Notes under the pieces: model-generated
Told to the model about the DNA's origin: nothing
Databases searched by the model: none
The model's input: only the letters and a program-made list of their open reading frames with translations
Made by a program: the position numbers and the translations under genes
Part shown: in pieces, positions 10,748-20,202 of the stretch
Layout: the number at the start of each line of letters is the position of its first letter
Position numbering within the stretch: the first letter of the stretch is position 1
DNA from: Phallusia fumigata
Lineage: Eukaryota; Chordata; Ascidiacea; Phlebobranchia; Ascidiidae
Length of the DNA: 23,147 nucleotides
Reading direction: 5' to 3'
Assembly: GCA_008931825.1 (NCBI GenBank)
Contig: QXVZ01031111.1
Location: 1 to 23,147, forward strand

Positions 10748-11279
10748 GACAGGAACAACAGAAAATCAAGTAGTAAGATCATTCATCTGGCTAAAGCTTT
10801 GCTATTGTTGTTGGTTGTTTGGCAAATTGCCCTCACTAGGGCAAGTCAACCAAAGTAAGTGATAAGTGATATTAGTTTTGTACATTTTATGGACTGTTAT
10901 ACACTCCGCACCAATGAAACTAGCGCGGTAATAAATTGTTTCTGAACGGGTAAAAGCTTAATGTGCGTATAACCTAACCCCAAATTTGTATGATGCAAAA
11001 TGTCAGCAAAGTGTTTGCGATTGCTAAACAAAGCTAACCCTAGTACGGATAATTATAATTTTGTTTACATTATTGTCTTTGTAGGAGTTGCATGGGTAAC
11101 TGTGCTGAAACGTTCCAAGAAAGCAACTTTCTTAGTACAACTTCTAGTTTTGACAAAATTAAAAATGCTTTCGTGGAAAAGCGCAACAGCCTACGACGCT
11201 CAGTATCGCCAGATGCGAGCAACGTGCGTCAAATATCTTGGGGTGACGAATTGGAGCAACTAGCCAAAGATTACTCTGC
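10748..11279 (+). pseudogene. CAP-domain gene 2, exons 1-2 only, start codon lost
   Basis: Exon 1 (open frame 10748-10854) encodes HLAKALLLLLVVWQIALTR, clearly the signal-peptide exon of gene 1. The codon matching gene 1's internal ATG is AAG (10775-10777), and no in-frame ATG exists back to the stop at 10745. Exon 2 (11085-11279) encodes KNAFVEKRNSLRRSVSPDASNVRQISW...LEQLAKDYSA. The acceptor used by the paralogues (GCAG|G) reads GCAT here, and a TAG seven bases upstream is available instead. Exon 1 now ends in phase 2, and exon 2 entered there (AA|G AGT TGC ATG GGT) is in frame with the CAP portion. The furin-like segment is frame-shifted by two compensating one-base indels. Exons 3-6 are not found before gene 3. 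It is either a pseudogene or an alternative 5' part of gene 3, since exon 2 ends in the same phase (2) as gene 3's exon at 12699-12888. A start at 11092 (MGNCAETF) is conceivable but unsupported. Confidence 0.75.
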
Positions 11280-11461
11280 GTAAATAAAAAGATGAAAATG
11301 CCCGTTCGTGTGGTTCTGCGAAAGTCGACTAATCGAGCGCAACTTTGGAAACCAGGGTATCACAGGATCTGACTCAAGTGAATGAACATGTTTATTCACT
11401 TTAAAACGGTAATTCCACAGCTTATAGGGTCCACAGCTTTTACCCAAATTGTCAAAAGGAT

Positions 11462-11492
11462 CCACGACACTGAAAAGGTTGGAAACCACCGA
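11462..11492. mobile_element. hAT-like terminal sequence (single end)
   Basis: Read on the minus strand from about 11492, GGTGGTTTCCAACCTTTTCA followed by GTGTCGTGGATCC has the form of a common hAT terminal repeat. The outer bases are altered (CGG instead of CAG). The region 11337-11460 may be the element body, but its far end was not identified. A 72-codon open frame on that strand is a by-product of the repeat. Confidence 0.45.
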
Positions 11493-11493
11493 T

Positions 11494-12698
11494 CTATGAC
11501 GATCGATCCCTTTTCAGAAATATAAACCTAATGGGGATTTACACTTGATGGCGCCCTGGGTTCAATGAAGGTTTGAACACGAGTCGATACCGATAACGAA
11601 TCCAGATCTGCGTTTTACATTTTTGTATGGGTGGAGCGCTTTAGACCATCCGACAAAGTGGCCGTCTTCAGTCACGTAATTTACAGCCTCAACTGGATCA
11701 TTGACGCCCACTAGCGAAAAAAGGTAAATTATATTTTTGTTTCAATGCAGAGGTGTGCAAGCTTAATTACTGAATGGTCAAATACAATTATCTGGATTGG
11801 ACCGGGGTGCGTGACTTTATGTTAGTGACTTTGTTTTAATGCATGTCAAAAATGCCAATATTCTGGTGAGATGTAAAATTCTGGTGAACAAAGGAAAGAA
11901 AATTTGTAAAACGTACTTCGCTGTATGATCCGAGAGGCATTGCTACGTTAGGGATAATAACGGGCTAAGCTCGGCATAGCATAAATCTGTGTGTGATCAA
12001 TTAATAGTTTTGGAATCGCTCGCTAGTACTGCACTAAAACCGATTCGATAGCCGCACTCCACAATATATAGCCGCAATAATACTCTTCGCAAGTCGCAAT
12101 TTGCATACCTTGGGTTTAAAGTAAGTGCGAAACGGCAAATCATAAAAAGATCAGCTTTACCGACTATTAGAGCAACAGTGTGTCTTTTTGTAAAATGCCT
12201 GATCTATGTCGCATATCAAATTCGCGTTAATAACTGTTGTTTAATGGTTGCTGAACAGTTGTTGGCCTTGACATGGACTTGATTTATAACTTGTGGCGTA
12301 TGGGTCGGAGAACCAGAGATCTTATACACTCGTTATATCCAACTATGCTTGATGCTAAAGTTATTTTATTGGACTTGTTTGACATGTACAACCCACGCAC
12401 GTGACGTCTCTTTTCCTAAGCTGAGTAATTTCCTATCGTTATCCAATGTGAAACAAAGACAATTGCTTCAAAGTTGTGTACAAGGCATAAAGGCGAAGTA
12501 GTAGGAATTTCTATGTATTGAGTTGAGTCATGTTAAGTCACTAGTTATTATTCGCAAAAATCAATTTGGTGATTAGATGACTATAGTCCTAATAACTCGA
12601 ATATAGTAACTTGTTCACAAGGATNACATTTTCGGGAAAATCTGGACGTGTGGCAAACGCAGTAATCAGTCAAAACTAACGTTGCCTGTGTGCTGCAG
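11494..12698. other. Gene 2 to gene 3 spacer with an assembly gap
   Basis: No further CAP exon is visible although exons 3-6 of gene 2 and exon 1 of gene 3 would be expected here. A single N at 12625 marks an assembly gap 74 bp before gene 3's first visible exon. Unlike the other two Ns, its flanks are not duplicated, so real sequence could be missing, possibly including gene 3's signal-peptide exon. The rest is AT-rich with nothing recognisable. Confidence 0.45.
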
Positions 12699-15101
12699 GT
12701 GAAACTTTGTTGAAACGTTCCAAGCGCACCCCAATCCTTATAGATACACTTCCCAGTTACGATGTTATCAAAAACGGGTTCGTGGACAAACACAACAGCT
12801 TGCGAAGCGCGGTGTCGCCAAGCGCAAGCGACATGCGTGAAATATCATGGGACGACGAATTGGAACAACTGGCTAAGGATTACTCCGCGTAAGTAAATCT
12901 CCATCAGTGTTCCGCTAAATTCAACAACTGTCGTTATCCCGCCATATTTTGTCTTCAAGCAATTGCAACTTTGCGCATAGTTCGGGATTAAGCACGTCAA
13001 CTTTTAGTCAAGTTGGTGAAAGCATTCACAAAGGTCTCACTAGTCCCACATCCATCCCGGACCAAGTCACACAGCAATGGTATAACGAGGTTAGTACGAC
13101 TGATCAACATAGATCAAAAGACCGACAATCGCGCTTTGTGTGTGGACATCGTGAAACACCATTCCAAGTTATCAAACATTTTTACCCCGGTAACCTAGTT
13201 TGAAAACCCTAAAAGCTTTCTCCGAAACAACTTTGTAGAAGTATTGCTTTCATTGGTTTCAGACGGTTTGAGATAAAACTTTCTTGTCGGGCTGGTTATT
13301 TTTGCGGTTCAAATATAGATTTAACACGTTTAACAGAAACTGCATGCTGCCAGTTGCTTTCGCTCTTATACTGCGCATTGCAGGTCTCTGACTACACCTA
13401 CACCGATAATTCGTGTGCGGAGGGAAAAGCATGCGGTCACTACCTCCAAGTCGTCTGGGCAAAAAGCTACAAAATTGGATGCGGAATTAGCTCCTGCACG
13501 TAGGTTAAACATTTCTGTTTCGAAATATGCTAGAAAATGACTACCATTAATTGTTTCAAGCAATCTTGTGGGTAACGCACAAGGATACCTTACTGTCTGC
13601 CACTACGGACCGAATGGACTTTCCAGGTTAGATGTTTTAGGTTGTAGAAATTTTTGCATTACGAATTTAGTACGATGGCTTAACGTTGGTCTACCCTGTG
13701 AAAGAGATTTTTTGCATAATTTTGCAGAAGGATTGTAAAAAATGTTGCGACGTCGGACTTCCCCTATCAGACAGGAGAACCATGTTCTGCTTGCGACGAA
13801 GGGTTAATCTGTAGAAACAACAGTCTGTGTTATTCCAATGGTAAGCGCAGTTAACTACAATTTTTTTCCTCACGTAAAAGTGTTCTTTTAGTGTTGATGT
13901 CCCAAACACTTAAACGCGGATGTCCATAAATACGGCAATATAACTAATGTATTTACATCGAATACCGGCAAATGTATTAACCGAATTACTTAACTACATT
14001 GCCACTTTCGAGCCGCAGCAAGAAACCTATCAAAGTGTTAACCAGGGGCACTTTGCCAAGTTTTTTCATTTAATGAATTCTGCATTACCTGTGTACAGCC
14101 ACAGAACCCACTACAACAACTCCCACTACCACCACCACCACCACAACAACAACAACAGCAACAACAACAACAACAACCACAACACCAATGGCAACAACAA
14201 CAACAACCACAACACCAATGGCAACAACAACAACAACCACAACACCAATGGCAACAACAACAACCACTGCAACAAGTACAACAACCGCTTCATTGAACAC
14301 AACAAGTGCAACTTCTACGCAAGGGAGTTCCACAAAGATTACAACGGCTGCAGACCAACAGACATCTCCCACAGCACCTACTACCGAAACTGCTTCAGGT
14401 GAATACCAATATTTGTTACAAAAATCAACGATATGTGCATGTTAAGGTTTGTACATGACTTTACGGCCAAAACATTACTTAATATTGATATTTCCACGTA
14501 ATAAAACCAAATGTTAGATTTAATGTTCTGGACCAAATTGTCGACATTCTTTAAAAATAAAGTTATTCGGCAAAAATTCATGTAATACATTGAGGCTTGT
14601 TCTATTGCATGTCGCCATGCATACTTATTCAGTGAATTATGAACAGAAACGTGTTTGGTGTTATAAATCAAATCCAGATCTTTCCTATGTCGTGTCTTGA
14701 TCGTGCTACACACAATAACCTAAACTAGTTTGATTAAAGCAAACGATGTAAAACTAGTGTCGAGCTTGGTTTGTTTTTTGTCCCATACCTTTTGTTCTCT
14801 TTAAACGTCAATACAATTAGGTTGGTACAACGTAGTAAAACAAAACCTCTGCGCAAAAGAATTGGCCAGTTCTAGCACCGATCGTGTAATGGAAGTTACA
14901 GTAACACAAACCAAATCATTTTCTTGTTTATTTCGTGTCTTGACTGTTTAATCTTTTCACTGGTTTTGTGTTTCAGGTTCCGTGCAGCAAGCAGTGACTA
15001 TACTCCTCGGGATGATTGGTGTAGTAATATTGATAACAGTAACATTTGCGGTTTTATACATTGTATTGTTAAAAACACGTCCGCACAGTCGTATTTGTTA
15101 A
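12699..15101 (+). CDS. Membrane-anchored CAP-domain protein with mucin-like stalk, gene 3 (5' incomplete)
   Basis: Visible coding exons are 12699-12888, 12960-13089, 13384-13499, 13561-13626, 13728-13840, 14099-14398 and 14977-15101, all GT/AG and phase-compatible, encoding about 346 residues. The first begins in phase 1, so a start exon is missing. Order: GETLLKRSKR with a furin-like RSKR; CAP domain with HNSLR, WDDELEQLA, CNFAHS, VGESI, WYNE, GHYLQVVW and VCHYGPNGLS, keeping the four His/Glu cavity residues; PYQTGEPCSAC...ICRNNSLCYSN; a stalk of about 100 residues, overwhelmingly Thr, with a MATTTTTTTP repeat; then a final exon with a hydrophobic helix of about 22 residues (TILLGMIGVVILITVTFAVLY), a short tail LLKTRPHSRIC and TAA. 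This layout predicts a type I cell-surface protein carrying an O-glycosylated stalk, like GLIPR1-type membrane CAP proteins. Exon borders for the CAP part equal those of gene 1. The partner is unknown. Confidence 0.9.
14158..14277 (+). repeat. 30-bp coding minisatellite in the Thr-rich stalk of gene 3
   Basis: Copies begin at 14188, 14218 and 14248 (the last diverging at its end), with an earlier degenerate copy from about 14158. Each unit is ATG GCA (ACA)n ACC ACA ACA CCA and encodes MATTTTTTTP. The 30-bp unit preserves frame, so gain or loss of copies would change stalk length in steps of ten residues. Flanking sequence is an ACA/ACC microsatellite. In other frames the same DNA reads as poly-Asn/His or poly-Val, which are shadows. 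Confidence 0.9.
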
Positions 15102-15241
15102 CAGTAAAAACAGTAGAGAGAGTGACCATCGTTAGTTGGATACCTCTGTGGTTTCCAACCGGGTATAATGTTTTAAGTTTAGGGAAGGAATTTCTACTTT
15201 ATAGTTAAGCTATCCATGATAAGTAGTGTTTTGGGGTAGAC

Positions 15242-15356
15242 CAGTGGTTCCAAACCTTTCCATATTACGACATCACTTCTTGCCTAGTAGAGGAGGAAAA
15301 TGAACAGTTTTAAAATAAGCAAAGGGAATGCATTTAAAAAAGGTTGGAAACCATTG
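15242..15356. mobile_element. 115-bp hAT-like MITE
   Basis: CAGTGGTTCCAAACCTTT (15242-15259) is matched in inverted orientation by AAAGGTTGGAAACCATTG (15339-15356), 15 of 18 positions. The interior has no coding content. The flanking octamers GGGTAGAC and GGGATACC agree at only half their positions, so the target duplication has decayed or the borders are off slightly. A related, more diverged copy lies at about 19642-19736 downstream of gene 4. Confidence 0.6.
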
Positions 15357-16740
15357 GGGATACCTACTATCACTTTGTGTTAAATTTATGTCTGAGTAAA
15401 AGTTTTGTGTCTTTGTGTAAAACACGAAACTCTCTTAACCGAGAGTTTGCTTGATTAAAGTGGCAAGTGGAAGGCTCTTCCGTTTATTATTGTACGCCCT
15501 CGTTAGCGTCCACTTTCCTCCTTCCTGTGCGTGTATGCATAGCTTGCTTGGCATGTGCGTCACATATCTGTAGCGCGGTAAAGACATTTGCGACCTTCAG
15601 GACAAAGACAACAAAAAGCATTTATTACATATTAAGGTTTTTGCCCGGGTCAAGCAATTGCACAATTTTGGCATTTAGACAAAGAGACAAATACAGCCAT
15701 TGTTAGCGTTCGGCAACTAATTTAACTTTAGTTAAATTTTACCATGACCATTTACAACGGTTCAATTTCAAAAAACAGAAGATGTATTTTTTTCGGATCT
15801 GCTGTATTGAAAACGTTGAAGAGTACTTCCAGCAACGCGCGACGTCTTTCTGCACTGCTGCTTGTGTATTTAATCAGTGATGAGCCGAACTGAATGATGT
15901 GGTTGTATGGCTGATGTACTTTGAATGAGCAACTTCCTAATTCGGCGTCTGCCTGTAGGAGCGTCAGAAAACCCAAAAAATGGTTTATTAACAATAGAGA
16001 GTTTAAATGTCAAAAAATGTGTCGAACACTTTCGTGCGAAAAAAAGAAATGTATGTGAGTGTGTACAGCATTATATCATTACCTTCGCTATAGATTTAAA
16101 AAGCCCTCCCCATTTTTAGTGTGCTCAAACAATTTTGCGAATTTTCTTAATCTTTCTCAATACAACAAATTCGTTACTCAGCATCCTATGGCAGTCAAAC
16201 TGAAGTTGTTTCAGTGGCCTTGCTGTTGCTACAACATACTTGTGTGACGTCACTTTTTGACAGAGCCACAATTTCCTGTGGATTTCTGCTGAGAGATAAA
16301 GAGCAATGGTGATATGTTTATTATTAGAAGTGCACTTAGTGAGCACTAACGACGAATTTACTAGGAACCTGGTCAGGGTTTATAAATAGGACAAAAAGAC
16401 CCTTGCTAAATTGTAAACTGCATCAGCAAATTAGCACAGAGCCACGATATGTGTTTGCAAATATGTTAATTATGAAGTTACGGTGCAACCGTGGCCTTGC
16501 AATTCAGCAAAAAAAGTCCTTAACCGGTTTGGAAAAACAATATAGTGGACATTTATGCCTCTTTCGAATTACAAGAAACATAATGAAATTTTCTGTTAAC
16601 ATGAGTAAGGATCAAACTACAGGACCTAATTCATTGGCAGTCACGTAACAGAGCTATTGCAAATAGCCCCTTTATTAATTCTGCCACACTGGTCGTGCTC
16701 TGATACGCAGGTAAAGCCTATTGATGCGTGCATTCACACG
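15357..16740. repeat. Diverged duplicate block A (3' flank of gene 3)
   Basis: This block is similar along its length to 21906-23147, with indels. Shared landmarks include TTTATTATT..ACGCCCTCGT, GTGCTTGTGTATTT, GGCTGATGTACTTTG, CAACTTCCTAAT and CAGTCACGTAACAG. No protein family is recognisable in either copy, and open frames are not conserved between them, so I read it as non-coding. It follows the end of gene 3 as block B follows the gene 4 relic. A perfect TGACGTCA sits at 16245-16252 in this copy only. Confidence 0.7.
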
Positions 16741-18033
16741 GCTTTGAAAATTACTCAATTAATTTCGACATCACGTAATGGCTGCTTAAATAAGGAAACG
16801 AGGCGAGACGAGATGTCAACGTTCGGTTGTCGTATCTGTTTTGGGGCTCCAAGCGTAAAAGTCACAGCGTTACTTCACAATCACCAATAACCGAAAAAGT
16901 AGTGAAATATTTCCGCATACTTCTGACTTGGTATATTGGATGTTGCGTGGTATGTTGCACCCTGGGTAATGTCCTGTTGATTCTTGCTGATAAGTTTTCA
17001 AAGTCTTCCGTGTCATACGTGCAGTTTGCTAGTAAGCGCTGCGCACATCGGTGTCTTTTTAGCCTAATTGCAGGTTCTTTCCAACAGAATGTTTACAAGA
17101 TTATGCTTGTGACGCAACAGGGTGAAACCAGTTATTGTAATGACACATATATGACGAAGATTCGTGCCACCAGCACAACATGAAAGTTTATTAGGATATT
17201 AAGAGATTGTCGAAACTTGTTCGCACTAAAATGCCTACTATTCTAGTGTTCTGGTAGCAATTATTAAAACTGGGCACCTAGGAAAAGAGTGTACATAATT
17301 CATGTTACCTGCTTACGCTCACACATTTTTCGCTTACAATCAATCATTTTAATAGCTGGGCAGATTTTGCGTTATTAATGTTGCAATCAATGCTTAAATG
17401 AAGTCATCTGAAGGCATTAAATTAAGCCCAGACGCATCCTTTGCTTTGCCGTGACGCATTTATACATGGTTGGCTAAATTGCACCAAACAACTTTAACAT
17501 CACAGCAGGAAGCCCTGTGGTACGAAAGGTCGTACACGATTCGGGCAAAACAACTCAGACGAGTCGGTCTGTTTTCATACGGTTTTGCGAACTGGTCATG
17601 TTGAGAATCCATAGTCGAAGGGCTCACGTTTTCATTAGGCAGATACCCAGTTTATTTCAGAAACTTGCAGTTGTAGTGCTTAAATCAAAGCCATCAATTC
17701 CATTCTAGTGAAGTTGGAGGGGATCAACTTGGTTTAACGTTACGTCGACTCAAATGACTCTTAACAGGGGTGGATACGTTTGTTTCTTTCAGAGTCTCTA
17801 CGCGACAAAAGAACAAAGTAATAACTTGGCGCATGTGGTCACAGCAAGTTTTTTTGTGAAAATGACACTCCTGAAAAAGGCTTAAGCATCCGACGTGGTA
17901 CGTACTATTGCTTTAATTGTCTGTCTACCCCACTACCAGGCATGGATTAACGCCTAAAGTGACAGCAAGGCGAAAAACGCTGTGACGACGCTTTCACACA
18001 CACCGTGCAGTACTAATGTTTTTCGTTGCTAAA
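16741..18033. other. No recognisable gene
   Basis: Several open frames of 60-118 codons occur, for example 16827-17183, but none shows family features or splice-consistent neighbours. The region separates duplicate block A from the artefactually repeated segment at 18034. No further CAP exons were recognised. Confidence 0.4.
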
Positions 18034-18484
18034 ATTTCTTCTGTCAAAAACCTTTTCGGTTTCTGGTTGGGAACTTTTGTAATAGCCGTAACGCTGAATA
18101 TATTATTAATACTGGTGTTGTGTAGCTGTCTGTGCATTTCCCTGACTCATAGTTAGCAACGTGCTCAAATTTTTTTACCCACCAGAATAACTAAATAGTG
18201 AGGCCACCCAGGGCGAGATTAAGCCCTTTTGAAGCCTAAGCACTTTAAGAACTTGGTAACATTGATGAAAACTTTTGGCTGGAGGTAAGAACAAGGTAGT
18301 CAAATAGATGTTTTGTTTCACTTTTGGGCACGAATAATGGGATATTACCAGATAAACATTATTCTTGGTAATATGTAGTTAATAATAAATAACCTGGATT
18401 CACTGGCGACCTACAGACTCGAGCACGCGGCAGTCGAGTGGCCCGGCTAGAAGTGAGCAATTGTTTTGGCTCACGGAGAGATTT

Positions 18485-18664
18485 TTTTTAAATATGACCG
18501 GCGGGCCGTGCGAATGTGGACAAGAACAACCAGACAAATCGCGCTAGCCTCAAGTCCTAGGCAAATAGGCAAAAGAATAATGAATGGGGTTAATTGGCTG
18601 ATTTGTGATAACATCCGGCGGGCCGGAATAAAATGTTTCGCGGGCCACAGTTTGTCCGGCCCTG
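18485..18664. mobile_element. hAT-like element fragment with GGGCCGG ends
   Basis: The right end, read on the minus strand from 18664, is CAGGGCCGGACAAACTGTGG, a typical CAG-type hAT end. Inside are repeated CCGGCGGGCCG motifs at 18498 and 18614, in a GC-rich patch unlike the surroundings. A possible left end (CAGTCGAGTGGCC near 18430) is too diverged to be sure, and no 8-bp duplication was found. The open frames over it are by-products. The copy at 20654-20833 is the assembly duplicate. Confidence 0.55.
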
Positions 18665-19354
18665 GTACAAAGCTTTGACCTCAAACGTGCAGTTGTACAT
18701 AGCGATGGTAAAACACGTTTGTTGTCTTTGCTAAGTTCCAAAACGCAACACGTATCAAGCTACAACTAAGCAAAATGCAGAAAAGCAACATTGTTCAAGA
18801 ATTTGAAACGGTGAAACTAAAGTCGTTCTGGCCACATTCGTCCTTACGACGTACCACAGTACTATCGTGACCTTGTATTACTACATTTTAGTGACGTGCG
18901 GTTTTAAAACAACTCAAAAGTTTTTGTGACTTTATGATGAGATACCTGTGCCACTGCCAGGATTCGTCTGCGAGCCCTTAGTTATTAGAAGTGCTATTTG
19001 ATTGCGGCAGTAAAGTAGTTTTGCGCTTGTACCTCGGGATCTTTTTCGTGTTGAGGGAAGGTGGTAACCACTCAACATGCTATTAAAAGTTCTGTGTTGT
19101 TTTGGAATACTGCACACGTCATTGTACACGTTTGTGACGCAACAAAAGTTGGTGTGGTGACATACATCTGCCTCTCGCATTTTGTGTAATCGGCGCCTTT
19201 ATTGCGGCCTTTAGTAAGGATATTCTGTATAATTTTGGCACGTAATTCTCAAGATTCAGCATTTGATAACTTGATTGCGTTTGGTTTCACTTTTAATCTG
19301 CAGGTATCTTACTGTTTACTAGCTAGGTAAATTTCGTTTAGAGATTTTAGAACA

Positions 19355-19554
19355 ATGTGCGCACTTCTGGTGAAAGGTGCACTGTTTTTGTTCATTGTAC
19401 TTCAAGTCGCTGTCATCATTCCTGTCGTTAACACGACAGAGACGTTTGGGCGTATAATAATTAACCTTGGTTTATTAACCTACAAACTCACTCTGATAAC
19501 AGGTTGCGGTTTGATTTCCATGTTTACGCAGGTGACACTTTGCTGATTACTTAA
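19355..19554 (+). pseudogene. CAP gene 4 relic: signal-peptide exon and broken exon 2
   Basis: Exon 1 (19355-19451) encodes 32 residues beginning MCALLVKGALFLFIVLQVA, a good signal peptide. It aligns without gaps to gene 1 from its Met-17 (shared L, K, L, V, Q, A, P positions). It ends in phase 1 at GTATAA, the same phase as gene 1. Exon 2 follows acceptor GCAG at 19531 with GT GAC ACT TTG CTG, matching gene 3's GT GAA ACT TTG TTG, then runs into TAA at 19552-19554. No CAP domain follows. Predicted product: a 39-residue secreted leftover. The downstream DNA resembles the 3' flank of gene 3, implying an internal deletion after gene duplication. The exon 1 homology is convincing; expression is unknown. 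Confidence 0.65.
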
Positions 19555-19641
19555 AACAAAAGGGTCCAAGAAAAAGGTTTTATGGTGGCTACGTATTGAA
19601 GGCGTGATTATTACACATGAAATGTAAACTCGTAATATATC

Positions 19642-19736
19642 AGTGGTCACGCGAAGTGTCAAGAAGCGAGAGAAACTGAAGACGCTTCGCGCGGTCCCCC
19701 TAAAATCCGCATTAAGAAAGGTTGGGAAGCACTGGG
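19642..19736. mobile_element. Short hAT-like MITE remnant after gene 4
   Basis: CAGTGGTCAC at about 19641 and AAAGGTTGGGAAGCACTG ending near 19734 form imperfect inverted CAGTG ends about 95 bp apart. It occupies the position equivalent to the 115-bp element at 15242-15356, so it probably pre-dates the duplication of this flank. The copy near 21811-21905 is the assembly duplicate. Confidence 0.4.
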
Positions 19737-20201
19737 GTAAATTTTCATCATCACTTTGTGTTAAATTTGTGTGTGAATGTTTGTGTAAAAGAAGTGTCTT
19801 AACTCATCGGAGTTTACCGAATTGAAATTACAAAAGCATGCCTATATACAGGGTCTTCTGTTTATTATTCCACGCCCTCGTAAGCGTTCACTTTCCTTCT
19901 TCCATTGGCATGTGCGTCACATATATCCCTGTGCGTGTAGGGTTTTTGCCCTGGACGAGCAGTTATTCAGATATGGCGCTTAGACAAAGAAACAAGAATA
20001 CTTAAACCATCTATAGCGCTGGCAATAATTTTAGCCAAATTTAATACTGACCTTCATTTGCAACGTTTCAATAGCAAAAAACGAAGTTTCTATTCCTATT
20101 AAGATAACGTCCACTAACAGTAAAATACAGACTCTTGTTGCAGTATTGTGGTTGGGCTTCAACTACTGGTCATTACCAAGTTTATAATTACCCGTAGTAA
20201 C

Positions 20202-20202
20202 N
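20202..20202. other. Single-N assembly gap
   Basis: The N separates the two identical 2168-bp copies exactly. Two other single Ns occur at 2318 (flanked by a 112-bp near-repeat) and at 12625 (flanks unique). Confidence 0.95.

Larger units (their letters stand above)
18034..20201. repeat. Exact 2168-bp repeat, copy 1 (probable assembly artefact)
   Basis: Every landmark and open frame here recurs at a constant offset of 2169 bp in 20203-22370, and no difference was seen in the stretches compared. Copy 1 ends at 20201, the N is at 20202, and copy 2 begins at 20203, so the repeat borders coincide exactly with the gap. This is the signature of two contigs whose overlapping ends were placed side by side. 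Features inside should be counted once. Confidence 0.88.

Noticed and set aside
11092-11283. Cytosolic CAP protein starting MGNC with a potential N-myristoylation signal
   Set aside because: The resemblance to myristoylated CAP proteins rests on four residues, and the paralogues show this is internal exon sequence altered by indels. No downstream exons complete it.
11337-11492. Complete MITE between GGAAACCAGGG and GGTTGGAAACCACC
   Set aside because: The two motifs are in the same orientation, not inverted, so only one hAT-like end can be supported.
12349-12411. Possible signal-peptide exon for gene 3 beginning ATGCTTGATGCTAAAG
   Set aside because: It has slight similarity to gene 1 exon 1, but the encoded segment contains several Asp residues within what should be the hydrophobic core, and it lacks a phase-1 donor.
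13947-14402. Open frame rich in His and Asn, with antisense Val/Leu-rich frames, over the ACA/ACC repeat
   Set aside because: These are other-frame readings of the Thr-rich stalk exon of gene 3, which is supported by splice sites and phase on both sides.
16827-17183. 118-codon open frame with hydrophobic stretches
   Set aside because: It has no homologous frame elsewhere, no supporting splice signals and no recognisable domain. Its length is compatible with chance.
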